Source: an uncultured Bacteroidales bacterium (GTDB lineage: Bacteria; Bacteroidota; Bacteroidia; Bacteroidales; Paludibacteraceae). From it: a stretch of 64,000 bases of DNA. A program made the position numbers and the translations under genes. The stretch lies in NCBI GenBank assembly GCA_902765485.1, contig CACWZZ010000008.1, forward strand, positions 24,571 through 88,570, in the 5' to 3' direction. Below, in pieces: positions 8,939 to 16,454 of the stretch; position 1 is the stretch's first letter, and each line of letters opens with the position of its first letter. The notes below the pieces were generated by a model. The model ran no database searches, had not been told where the DNA came from, and was given only the letters and a program-made list of their open reading frames with translations.

Positions 8939-9841
8939 ATGTCCAAACTCCAGAAATGCCTGTATCTCATTGACCTCTTGGAACGGAGAGGGGCGATGAG
9001 CCTGAAAGAGATCAATGAGCACTACCGCTATTCGTCTCTTTATGACAGCGACATACAGCCGCGGACATTCTTGCGGTACAAGGATTATATTCTTCTCAAT
9101 TTTCCTTGTTACATCGAGTACAATGCCGCCACGCAGAAATACTACCTGATCAAGAACGACTACAACAAAGGCAATCAGTCGCTTTATGAGTATCTGCTTT
9201 CGGCATTTCATATCGAAGGCATGTCCGAATTGGCAATCAAGCACCGCGAGCGGATTATGCTTACCGATTCGCCAACCGGTATTGTGAACGTGCAGCCTGT
9301 TTTGGAAGCCATCGATGCAGGCAAAGGCATTGAGTTTGACTACTGGTCATTCAATAAGCAGACCAAGAAACACTTGGTGGCTATTCCGTATTTCTTGCGC
9401 ACATGGGAAAGGCGTTGGTATCTGGTGGCAGAGCCGGACAACCATCACCACGGACAATCGGTCTTTGCTCTGGAGCGCATGGAGAACATAGCCCTTACGG
9501 AGCACGAAATGCAGCCGTCCTCCAATATCTCCGTGCAGGACTATTTCAAAGGTAGTTTTGGCGTCAATCACAGCGACGAACAAGTGCCTGTCACTATCCG
9601 TATTCGCGTTTATGGCACGCAAGCGGACTATGTGCGTGCATTGCCTATTCATGAATCGCAACGCGAGATAGAAAGAACGGACGAATGGACGGACTTTGAA
9701 ATGGATCTTGTGCCCTGCTATAATTTTTATCAGCAACTCCTCTGGCATCGCGAGAAACTGGAAGTCCTCTCTCCTTCCTCCGTCCGCGACGAACTGCACA
9801 ATATCATCCGCCAAACCCTCGCTTTGTACGAAAAAAAGTAA
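8939..9841 (+). CDS. WYL-domain transcriptional regulator
   Basis: DNA-binding regulator. The first 70 residues form a winged helix (ISKL-type start SKLQKCLYLIDLLERRGAMS, then SDIQPRTFLRYKDYI). The WYL domain spans about residues 100-185 and contains RRWYLVAE, with the FERMENI-like segment FALERMENI after it. A C-terminal extension as in PafC/BrxR-type proteins follows (VPVTIRIRVYGTQADYVRALP). WYL proteins bind small ligands or nucleic acid and often control defence genes. GC content returns to the chromosomal level here. It begins six bases after the AT-rich operon and precedes a phospholipase D-like stump, so it could regulate either. Confidence 0.88.
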   Translation: MSKLQKCLYLIDLLERRGAMSLKEINEHYRYSSLYDSDIQPRTFLRYKDYILLNFPCYIEYNAATQKYYLIKNDYNKGNQSLYEYLLSAFHIEGMSELAIKHRERIMLTDSPTGIVNVQPVLEAIDAGKGIEFDYWSFNKQTKKHLVAIPYFLRTWERRWYLVAEPDNHHHGQSVFALERMENIALTEHEMQPSSNISVQDYFKGSFGVNHSDEQVPVTIRIRVYGTQADYVRALPIHESQREIERTDEWTDFEMDLVPCYNFYQQLLWHREKLEVLSPSSVRDELHNIIRQTLALYEKK

Positions 9842-9876
9842 TGTCAAAAGTACAAATGCACAAAAATTAAAATCAA

Positions 9877-10002
9877 ATGACCACCTATATAGCCGATACG
9901 GAACATTATTCCGAGGTCGTTGCGCGGATGTGCAAAGCGAGACGGTTGTTATGGATAGCGACCGAGGATCTCAAAGACCTGTATGTCATGCAGGGAACGT
10001 GA
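9877..10002 (+). pseudogene. 5' stump of a phospholipase D-like gene
   Basis: Forty-one codons read MTTYIADTEHYSEVVARMCK and then ARRLLWIATEDLKDLYV before a stop. From memory, the LWIGTADIKDLYV start is typical of Bacteroidales phospholipase D-fold (HKD) proteins. None of the catalytic HxK motifs remains in any frame downstream. The break is followed by odd CCTAAA-word sequence, so the rest was deleted or replaced. Confidence 0.55.
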
Positions 10003-10096
10003 CTTTTCCTAAACTTAGAAGACAGTTTTTGATTATTTTCCTAAGTTACTGGACAATCATCCTAAATTCCTTGAAGTCGGTATATAATTTTTTGTT

Positions 10097-10160
10097 CTGA
10101 CCGTTTTGACCTTTTTGACCGTTTCACCCCAAACGGTCAATCCGGTCAATTCGGTCATGT
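10097..10160. repeat. TTTGACC / GGTCAA word cluster
   Basis: The forward words TTTTGACC, TTTTTGACC and TTTGACCGTTT-like units are followed by the inverted words GGTCAATCC, GGTCAATTC and GGTCATG. The block therefore folds on itself as well as being quasi-tandem. It could act as a bidirectional transcript end. Confidence 0.6.
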
Positions 10161-10204
10161 CATTTTTTTTGCCACTTCTGCCACTTTTGCCATATTAATT
10201 TTTT

Positions 10205-10324
10205 TTCTTAACAATAGGAACTTTTTAAGTTCGTTTCAAAATCGGTTCAAGCGGCAGAGGTTGCGCTGACGTCGCGCTGCTCTTGGGCAGATTTGGTATA
10301 ACCGCCAAATCTTAAAAATAGGAA
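10205..10324. repeat. dispersed 120-base element, copy A
   Basis: It begins TTCTTAACAATAGGAAC, contains the palindrome GAACTTTTTAAGTTC, then TTTCAAAATCGGTTCAA, a GCGCTGA/GCGCTGC block, and ends AATCTTAAAAATAGGAA. Copy B at 46937 has the same parts in the same order and orientation. The ends are better conserved than the centre. Confidence 0.75.
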
Positions 10325-10412
10325 TCTCTTTTTCATAAGAGTTATCTGTTATAAAAAGTGAATATGCGCGGTATTCAGCCGCGCATATCCTGATAGAAAC
10401 CTCCTCCGAGGT

Positions 10413-10670
10413 TTATTTCTTGCAGTTGTCCTTGCTCAGGAAGGTCTGCGTCTTCGTCGCCTTAAAGCCGGGCATAGAGGACGCCAAGAGCTCTAACTGC
10501 GCATCGGAATCCACTCCGTTACCGTAGTAATAATACTCTACCACTTGACCTCCATCCGGACTCGTAAGCGTGATCTTCCAGCACTGCTCTTTGTTCGGAT
10601 CGCAGGAGGTAAAACCTGCTGCTAATGCCATAACGGCTACTGCCGCAAGGCTCATAAATACTTTCTTCAT
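10413..10670 (-). CDS. small lipoprotein
   Basis: An 85-residue exported protein. The signal peptide ends in the lipobox FTSC (Cys23). The mature part has about 60 residues with a hydrophobic/aromatic run (VVEYYYYGNG) and a closing CKK; Cys residues at the two ends of the mature domain could pair. I do not recognise the family. It lies 32 bases downstream of another small lipoprotein gene on the same strand and probably shares its transcript. Confidence 0.7.
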   Translation of the reverse strand: MKKVFMSLAAVAVMALAAGFTSCDPNKEQCWKITLTSPDGGQVVEYYYYGNGVDSDAQLELLASSMPGFKATKTQTFLSKDNCKK

Positions 10671-10702
10671 GACTTAATCGTTTTAATAGTTAATCTATTG
10701 AT

Positions 10703-11101
10703 TTATTCATTTGTATTCTCATCCAGAGAGATTTTGGCGGTCAGTTTGTCGCCGGTTTTCACCGTTACCGTGGTATATCCAAGAAGGCTTTCTTCTTTGT
10801 CAAAGACAGCGAAATAGAAGGTCTCCTCGTCCTGTGCTCCAACACTGCTCGGTGCAAAATCATCCGGCGATTTGAGGTCAAAATGTGCCACGCCGGCAGC
10901 ATTCGTGGTAGCAGAGGCGGTATAGTTCTGCTTGTACTGTGCTCCGCCGATGCCCTTGTAGTGCATTTTCCACACTACGACACCTGCCTGCGGCTGGTTG
11001 TTCTTGGTTACTTCCACATCTACTGTAGCCTCCGTCTTGAACGTGCAACTACTCATCACTACGGCTACCAGAGCCGCCAAAAGAATCTGAATCTTTCTCA
11101 T
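10703..11101 (-). CDS. small lipoprotein with Ig-like/carboxypeptidase-regulatory fold
   Basis: A 132-residue exported protein. The lipobox MSSC places Cys19 as the lipidated residue. The mature part looks like an all-beta transthyretin-like domain, as used for regulatory or adhesive roles. It starts ATVDVEVTKNNQPQAGVVVW, has TTNAAGVAHFDL in the middle and LGYTTVTVKTGDKL near the end. The exact partner is unknown. It is 82 bases downstream of fbp on the same strand; no clear promoter was found between them. Confidence 0.72.
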   Translation of the reverse strand: MRKIQILLAALVAVVMSSCTFKTEATVDVEVTKNNQPQAGVVVWKMHYKGIGGAQYKQNYTASATTNAAGVAHFDLKSPDDFAPSSVGAQDEETFYFAVFDKEESLLGYTTVTVKTGDKLTAKISLDENTNE

Positions 11102-11183
11102 AATAATATCATTGTTTTATTTTAGTATTCAGTTTGTTACTACAAGGCGTTGTTGTATATAGCCTGACTTTTTGACGAACTGC

Positions 11184-13223
11184 TTATCTCTCCCTGAACG
11201 CACCGCTTCGGTATGCATGCAGGAGTTGTTCGAGCGACGCGATCTGTTCGAGCAGCTCCTTTCCTTTGTCCGTATCTTTGATACGAATGCGGTGCTTGCT
11301 GAAATCCTGCAGCAGCGTCCGGCTGTGAATATCGCTTCCGGAGATCACCGCTTGCTCGCGGCTCTCGAACGATTCGTGCTCCACGAGCTGGATACCGTGG
11401 CTGTTGTAGATCAGCGTGTATCCGGCAATTCCTGTCTTCTCCTGATAAGGCTTGCTGAACCCTCCGTCGATCACGAACCGCCGACCGTTTGCACGGGTAG
11501 GAGTCTCGCCTTTTATTGTGCGAACGGGCACATGACCATTGACGATCCGTCCCGTCGCAGGGTCTAAACCGAACTCTTGAAGGATCTTCTTGCAAATCTC
11601 TTCATCGTCCGCCAGCGTGAAATAAGCGCCTTTCTGCTCGCGGTGCGGATCGGCTGACTGAGGATTAGAAGCAGACGGCTTCTCGATGAAATACCGTTCG
11701 AAAGTGGTCATTTTGTCTTTGTTGTAGAGCGGCGAGAACTCGCCTTCCCAGAGATAGAGCATATAGTCCAGCGCGTCCTGTTTCTCCTTGCCCTCGCCGT
11801 AATACGCCATGCGGATCACTTCGTCCGTGCGGTCCATCAACGCCTTGCCGCTCACCCGCTTGCCGCACACATCGGCTTCGGCGAACGAACCGTCCGCGTT
11901 CAAAGGAATAGCGGCGTGGTAGAGTAGGAAACCATTGCGCACGAGATAGAGCGAACCGTGCTCGTAAAGCATCTTCAGATGTCGCTGCATCTTCTCGCTC
12001 TTGCGGAACGAACGCCATAGCTGGTTCATCAGGTCCTCCTCGTATTTCGTCAACTTGTACGGATCAGCCGGATCAATCGTTGGCAGGTTGGTGTCGAGCA
12101 ACTTGTAAGTTGCTATCGTGCCTTTCTCCAAGTCTATTTTGTCCAGCAAAGCGCGATGGTCCATGTGCCATTCGGGATGACGGAGCACCGTCTGACCTTC
12201 CAATTTGAACTGGATGATCGAGATCGCTTTGTGCATTTTCGCCATCAGTTGTGCCGAACGGGTCAGCCGCGGGTTGTTCTCAAAATCCTTCGTTTGCCAA
12301 ATCGTGCACGGGTCGTCGCCGTAAATTGTCATGGCGAAGTTCGCCAGCGGCAGCAGGTTGATTCCGTAACCTTCTTCGAGGGTTTCGATGTTGGCGTAAC
12401 GGATTGAGACGCGCAGCACGGTCGCCAAGAGTGCCAAGTTGCCTGCCATCGCACCCATCCACTCTATATCGTGGTTGCCCCATTGTATATCGTAGTCGCG
12501 CACGGTGGACAGCACGTCCAAAATTTTGCTCGCACCCGGTCCGCGGTCGAAGATGTCGCCTACTATATGCAGTGTGTCAATTGTCAGAGAATGAATCAGA
12601 TACGAGATAGCGATGATGAACGCATCGGCACTACCGGTCTCGATGATTCCGTCTATGATGGCGTTGTAATAAGTCTGTCGGTCTTTCTGCTCCAGGTGAG
12701 ATTCATGCAGCAGCTCGCCGATGATATATTCATACCCGGACGGTAAAAGACGACGTACTTTGGACCGGCTGTATTTGATGGTCACGGCGCGCGCGATATT
12801 CACCACTTGGTGCAGACGCGTGCGATACCAGTCTTCCAAGGTCGGCAGTTTCGAAATCTCCGCATTGAGCCGGAACAGGGTCTTGTATTCCTCCTCTTTC
12901 AGCGGCTCCTTTCCCTCAGCTTCGTAGAACCTCTTGATGAGCTCTATCCGCTCGTCGGGATAGTAGATTAGCGCGCAAATGGCGCGTTTCTCTTCCTCGG
13001 AAAGGCTCTCCCCATAGACCTCATCTACTTTCTTGCGTACCACGCCCGAAGCGTTTTTGATCATGTGAATGAAAGCCATTGACTCGCCGTGCAGGTCACT
13101 CACAAAATGCTCTGTCCCTTTGGGCAGAGAGAGGATTGCGCGCAGGTTGATTAACTCCGTGATTACGCTTTGTGCGTTAGGAAATTTCTCACTCAGAAGC
13201 CGTAAATACCGTTCGTCCGTCAT
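11184..13223 (-). CDS. fbp: fructose-1,6-bisphosphatase, class III
   Basis: Cytoplasmic gluconeogenic phosphatase that converts fructose 1,6-bisphosphate to fructose 6-phosphate. The calcineurin-like metallophosphatase motifs are all present: FVSDLHGE, VGDIFDRGPG, WGNHDIEWMGA and GHVPVRTIKGE. The 679-residue length matches the class III enzyme of Firmicutes and Bacteroidetes and is about twice that of the class I enzyme. It is preceded by a well-formed promoter reading leftward, divergent from the ribosomal protein operon. No truncation or odd residue was seen. Confidence 0.95.
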   Translation of the reverse strand: MTDERYLRLLSEKFPNAQSVITELINLRAILSLPKGTEHFVSDLHGESMAFIHMIKNASGVVRKKVDEVYGESLSEEEKRAICALIYYPDERIELIKRFYEAEGKEPLKEEEYKTLFRLNAEISKLPTLEDWYRTRLHQVVNIARAVTIKYSRSKVRRLLPSGYEYIIGELLHESHLEQKDRQTYYNAIIDGIIETGSADAFIIAISYLIHSLTIDTLHIVGDIFDRGPGASKILDVLSTVRDYDIQWGNHDIEWMGAMAGNLALLATVLRVSIRYANIETLEEGYGINLLPLANFAMTIYGDDPCTIWQTKDFENNPRLTRSAQLMAKMHKAISIIQFKLEGQTVLRHPEWHMDHRALLDKIDLEKGTIATYKLLDTNLPTIDPADPYKLTKYEEDLMNQLWRSFRKSEKMQRHLKMLYEHGSLYLVRNGFLLYHAAIPLNADGSFAEADVCGKRVSGKALMDRTDEVIRMAYYGEGKEKQDALDYMLYLWEGEFSPLYNKDKMTTFERYFIEKPSASNPQSADPHREQKGAYFTLADDEEICKKILQEFGLDPATGRIVNGHVPVRTIKGETPTRANGRRFVIDGGFSKPYQEKTGIAGYTLIYNSHGIQLVEHESFESREQAVISGSDIHSRTLLQDFSKHRIRIKDTDKGKELLEQIASLEQLLHAYRSGAFRER

Positions 13224-13266
13224 GTCCTGTGTATTTCGTGTATTAAACCGTGTTCTAAATCGCCTG

Positions 13267-13298
13267 CAAATTTACTACAAATATTGCACATACGCAAA
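13267..13298 (-). promoter_or_regulatory. promoter of fbp
   Basis: Read on the minus strand, TTTG, 20 bases and TAAATTTG (CAAATTTA at 13267-13274 and CAAA at 13295-13298 on the plus strand). It is about 45 bases before the fbp start. Confidence 0.75.
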
Positions 13299-13396
13299 TT
13301 ATTTTGTGATTTAAACGCTTTTTTTACGAAAAATCCTTGCGTGTACTGTCCAACTGAAGGCTAAATGCACTTTTTTTGAATTTTCTTGCTGAAAAA

Positions 13397-13428
13397 TTTG
13401 GTCATGTCAAAAAAAAGTAGTAATTTTG
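13397..13428 (+). promoter_or_regulatory. promoter of the rplM-rpsI operon
   Basis: TTTG at 13397-13400, 20 bases, TAATTTTG at 13421-13428. It leaves a leader of about 130 bases before rplM, long enough for autogenous control by a ribosomal protein. Confidence 0.8.
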
Positions 13429-13562
13429 CAGGCTTTTTCGCGTGAACGTGTATTGCGCACGGGCGGAAAGGCGCATATAAACATATTTATTAATCGCCGA
13501 ATCGGGCAGTGCGGCAACGCTTAATAGATGTCTGTCGGTTCGGTCCAAAACAAACAAAATTA

Positions 13563-14018
13563 ATGGAACACAATTCGTACAAAACAGTGTCGGTGAACAA
13601 AGCTACCGCTAAGAAAGAGTGGGTGGTTATCGACGCTGAGGGCCAGATTCTGGGCCGTATGGCTTCCAAGGTAGCAAAACTGCTCCGCGGAAAGTACAAA
13701 CCGAGCTACACTCCGAACGTGGACTGTGGCGACAATGTAATTATTATCAATGCCGACAAAGTACAGCTGACCGGTAACAAATGGAACGACCGCGTATATG
13801 TACGCTACACCGGTTTCCCGGGCGGACAGCGTGAGTTCACTCCGGCAGACCTTCTTGCCAAAGGCGCAGACAAACTCGTTCGCCGCGTAGTAAAAGGCAT
13901 GCTGCCGAAGAACCGTCTCGGTGCTCGTCAGATCACGAACCTCTATATCTTCGAAGGTCCGGAGCACAACATGCAGGCACAGCAACCCAAAGTAATTGAT
14001 ATCAACACCCTCAAATAA
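13563..14018 (+). CDS. rplM: 50S ribosomal protein L13
   Basis: Early assembly protein of the large ribosomal subunit. The start is the ATG at 13563 (MEHNSYKTVSVNK); upstream in-frame codons belong to the leader. The family signature is clear: WVVIDAEGQILGRMASKVA, then YTPNVDCGDNVIIINADKV, and VVKGMLPKNRLG. At 151 residues it is of normal length with a short extra tail. rpsI follows after nine bases, as in most bacteria. Confidence 0.97.
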   Translation: MEHNSYKTVSVNKATAKKEWVVIDAEGQILGRMASKVAKLLRGKYKPSYTPNVDCGDNVIIINADKVQLTGNKWNDRVYVRYTGFPGGQREFTPADLLAKGADKLVRRVVKGMLPKNRLGARQITNLYIFEGPEHNMQAQQPKVIDINTLK

Positions 14019-14027
14019 TAGAAGCAA

Positions 14028-14414
14028 ATGGAAACAGTTAATGCATTAGGACGTCGTAAAGAGGCAGTAGCCCGCGTTTACGTAAACGAAGGAAGCGGCA
14101 AGATCGTGATCAACGGCCGCGACATCGAGACTTATTTCCCGTCTTCTATTCTGCGCTATATCGTTCTCCAGCCGCTGAACAAACTCGGTGTGGCAGAGAA
14201 ATACGATATCAAGGTAACCCTTGACGGCGGTGGTTTCAAAGGTCAGGCAGAGGCTCTTCGTCTGGCTATCGCCCGCGCTCTGGTGAAGATCAATCCGGAA
14301 GACAAGACCGCTCTGAAGGCAGAAGGCTTCATGACTCGTGACGCTCGTGAGGTTGAGCGTAAGAAACCGGGTCAGCCGAAGGCACGTAAGCACTTCCAGT
14401 TCAGTAAGCGTTAA
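14028..14414 (+). CDS. rpsI: 30S ribosomal protein S9
   Basis: Small-subunit protein whose C-terminal tail reaches the P-site tRNA. The start (ALGRRKEAVARVYV) and the invariant basic end (KARKHFQFSKR) are intact. At 128 residues it has the usual length for Bacteroidetes. It is cotranscribed with rplM. Confidence 0.97.
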   Translation: METVNALGRRKEAVARVYVNEGSGKIVINGRDIETYFPSSILRYIVLQPLNKLGVAEKYDIKVTLDGGGFKGQAEALRLAIARALVKINPEDKTALKAEGFMTRDAREVERKKPGQPKARKHFQFSKR

Positions 14415-14427
14415 TCGCACAACTCCA

Positions 14428-14462
14428 AATCGTGTGGACTCCTACGGGATTACCACACGATT
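14428..14462 (+). terminator. strong stem-loop between rpsI and rpsB
   Basis: The arms AATCGTGTGG and CCACACGATT are perfect complements around a 15-base loop that can pair further (TCC with GGA). GTTTTGGG follows, not a clean T-run. It is either a terminator of the rplM-rpsI unit or an attenuator/binding site for control of rpsB. Confidence 0.6.
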
Positions 14463-14588
14463 GTTTTGGGTTGTCCAACGCCTGCGTGCGTGCGCGTAAT
14501 AATATATAAGGTTTACGCGTGAAAGACAGACCCGAAAGAACGGAGAAATAATATTTTATTATTCATTAATCATTAAACATTAAAAATT

Positions 14589-15416
14589 GTGAGAACAAAT
14601 TTTGATCAACTTCTCGAGGCAGGCGCACACTTCGGCCACCTCAAGCGCAAATGGAATCCGGCAATGGCTCCGTACATCTACATGGAGCGCAACGGAATTC
14701 ACATCATCGACCTGAACAAGACCGTCATTAAAGTAGAAGAAGCAGCAGAGGCCTTGAAAAACCTCGCCCGCAGCGGTCGCAAAGTGCTGTTTGTCGGCAC
14801 CAAGAAACAAGCACAAGAGGTAGTAGCCGCTCGTGCTCAAGAGGTAGGTATGCCGTACATCACCGAGCGTTGGGCAGGTGGTATGCTGACCAACTTCCCG
14901 ACTATCCGCAAGGCAGTTAAGAAAATGGGTCAGATCGACAAAATGATGACCGATGGCACGCTGGAAAACGTTTCCAAACGCGAGAAACTGCAAATCACCC
15001 GCCAACGCGAGAAATTGGAGAAGAACCTCGGTTCTATCGCAGACATGACTCGCCTTCCGAGCGCTGTGTTTGTAGTCGATGTAATGAAAGAGCACATTGC
15101 TGTAGCAGAGGCTAACCGCCTCGGAATCCCTGTATTCGGCATTGTAGATACCAACTCGAACCCGAACAACATCGATTTCGTTATTCCTGCTAACGACGAT
15201 GCAACCAAAGCTATCGACGTTATTCTCGGCGCAGTATGCGAGGCAATCAAAGAGGGTCTCGAGGAGCGTAAGGTAGAGAAAGCAGACGAGAGCGCAGCTG
15301 AAGAGCAGGCTAACGCAGAGGCTCCGGCACCTAAAGAGCGCCGTCAACGCATCCGCAAAGCAGCTCCGAAAGCAGAGAAACCCGCTGAGGAGAAACCCGC
15401 AGAGGACGCAGAGTAA
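14589..15416 (+). CDS. rpsB: 30S ribosomal protein S2
   Basis: Small-subunit protein at the head/body junction. The start is the GTG at 14589, giving MRTNFDQLLEAGAHFGH. No ATG lies upstream in frame at a sensible distance, and this start matches the conserved N-terminus. The core (KWNPAMAPYIYMERNGIHII, ERWAGGMLTNFPTI, IPVFGIVDTNSNPNNIDFVI) is complete. The last 50 residues are an Ala/Glu/Lys-rich tail (AEEKPAEDAE), as in other Bacteroidetes. The 174-base gap before it carries a stem-loop and CATTAA-like words. Confidence 0.96.
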   Translation: MRTNFDQLLEAGAHFGHLKRKWNPAMAPYIYMERNGIHIIDLNKTVIKVEEAAEALKNLARSGRKVLFVGTKKQAQEVVAARAQEVGMPYITERWAGGMLTNFPTIRKAVKKMGQIDKMMTDGTLENVSKREKLQITRQREKLEKNLGSIADMTRLPSAVFVVDVMKEHIAVAEANRLGIPVFGIVDTNSNPNNIDFVIPANDDATKAIDVILGAVCEAIKEGLEERKVEKADESAAEEQANAEAPAPKERRQRIRKAAPKAEKPAEEKPAEDAE

Positions 15417-15450
15417 TTGAGAATTGATAATTGATAATTGAGAATTGATT
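15415..15450. repeat. 7-base quasi-tandem repeat (AATTGAG/AATTGAT)
   Basis: Five AATTGAx words fill the whole gap from the rpsB stop to the tsf start. On the other strand they read CTCAATT/ATCAATT, the same family as the repeats near 30.5, 31.8 and 40.7 kb. Confidence 0.85.
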
Positions 15451-16443
15451 ATGGCAGTAACATTAGCTGATATCAAGAAATTACGCGACATCACCGGTGC
15501 CGGTATGATGGACGTAAAGAAAGCCTTGGAAGAGGCAAACGGCGATTTCGAAGTAGCGAAAGACTTGCTGCGCAAACGTGGACAAGCTATCGCTGCAAAA
15601 CGTAGCGACCGTGAGGCTTCCGAAGGTTGCGTACTCGCGAAAGTGAAAGGCAATTTCGGCGCTATCGTTGGCGTAAAATGCGAAACCGACTTCGTGGCTA
15701 AAAACGAGGACTTCGTGGGCATGGTAAAACTGATCCTCGACGCTGCGCTGGACAACAAGATCCGGACGAAAGAGGAACTGGCTGCTCTCAAGGTCGGCAA
15801 TTTCACCGTAGCAGAGATCATAACCGAGCGCTCCGGCGTTACCGGAGAGAAGATGGAACTCGCTGACTACGCTTGCCTTGAGGCTCCGGTAGTAGATGCA
15901 TACAACCACCTCGGCAACAAACTCAGCTCGCTCGTTGCAGCTGCTGAGGGCGCAGACCACGAGACCGTTCACGGCATCTCCATGCAGGTTGCCGCTATGA
16001 GCCCGATCGCGCTGGATGCAGACCACGTAGCTGAAGAGATAAAGCAGCATGAGCTCTCCGTAGCTATCGAAAAAACCAAACAGGACGAGATCAACAAAGC
16101 CGTTGAGAACGCACTCCGCAAAGCCGGTATCAATCCTGCTCACGTGGACACGGACGAGCACATTGATTCGAACCAGACCAAGGGCTGGATCACCGCTGAG
16201 CAGGCACAGCAGGCTCGCGAGATCAAGAAGACTGTGGCTGAGGAAGCAGAGGCTAACCTCGCTAACCAGGCTAAGAAGATCGAGATGATCGCTCAAGGTC
16301 GTCTGGGTAAGTTCTTGAAAGAGAACACCCTCGTTGAGCAAGCGTACATCATGAGCGAGAGCAAAGAGCTCGTGAAAGATGTACTCAAAGCAAAAGGCGT
16401 GACAATCCTTGATTTCCGCCGCGTCACATTATCCGCAGAATAA
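15451..16443 (+). CDS. tsf: translation elongation factor Ts
   Basis: Guanine nucleotide exchange factor for EF-Tu. The start is the ATG at 15451 ([20 protein letters not shown]), directly after the repeat block. The TDFVAKN motif that displaces the nucleotide is present as [12 protein letters not shown]. At 330 residues it has the extended Bacteroidetes length. The rpsB-tsf linkage is universal. The repeat that forms the junction offers no good Shine-Dalgarno, as is usual in this phylum. Confidence 0.96.
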   Translation: MAVTLADIKKLRDITGAGMMDVKKALEEANGDFEVAKDLLRKRGQAIAAKRSDREASEGCVLAKVKGNFGAIVGVKCETDFVAKNEDFVGMVKLILDAALDNKIRTKEELAALKVGNFTVAEIITERSGVTGEKMELADYACLEAPVVDAYNHLGNKLSSLVAAAEGADHETVHGISMQVAAMSPIALDADHVAEEIKQHELSVAIEKTKQDEINKAVENALRKAGINPAHVDTDEHIDSNQTKGWITAEQAQQAREIKKTVAEEAEANLANQAKKIEMIAQGRLGKFLKENTLVEQAYIMSESKELVKDVLKAKGVTILDFRRVTLSAE

Positions 16444-16454
16444 TGGAGTAATTC

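Larger units (their letters stand above)
9842..10412. other. 571-base gene-poor stretch
   Basis: This gap between the WYL gene and the minus-strand lipoprotein holds the phospholipase D stump, CCTAAAxTT words near 10006-10070, a TTTGACC/GGTCAA word block, a GCCACTTCT/GCCACTTTT pair, and copy A of a dispersed 120-base element. I see no intact gene and no clear terminator. Confidence 0.6.

Noticed and set aside
14436-14452. 16S rRNA-like ACTCCTACGGGA string
   Set aside because: Only 12 bases match, within a hairpin loop; no other rRNA sequence is present.
14580-15821. 413-codon open frame antisense to rpsB and tsf
   Set aside because: It is opposite two certain genes and its [11 protein letters not shown] text is the translation of the junction repeat.
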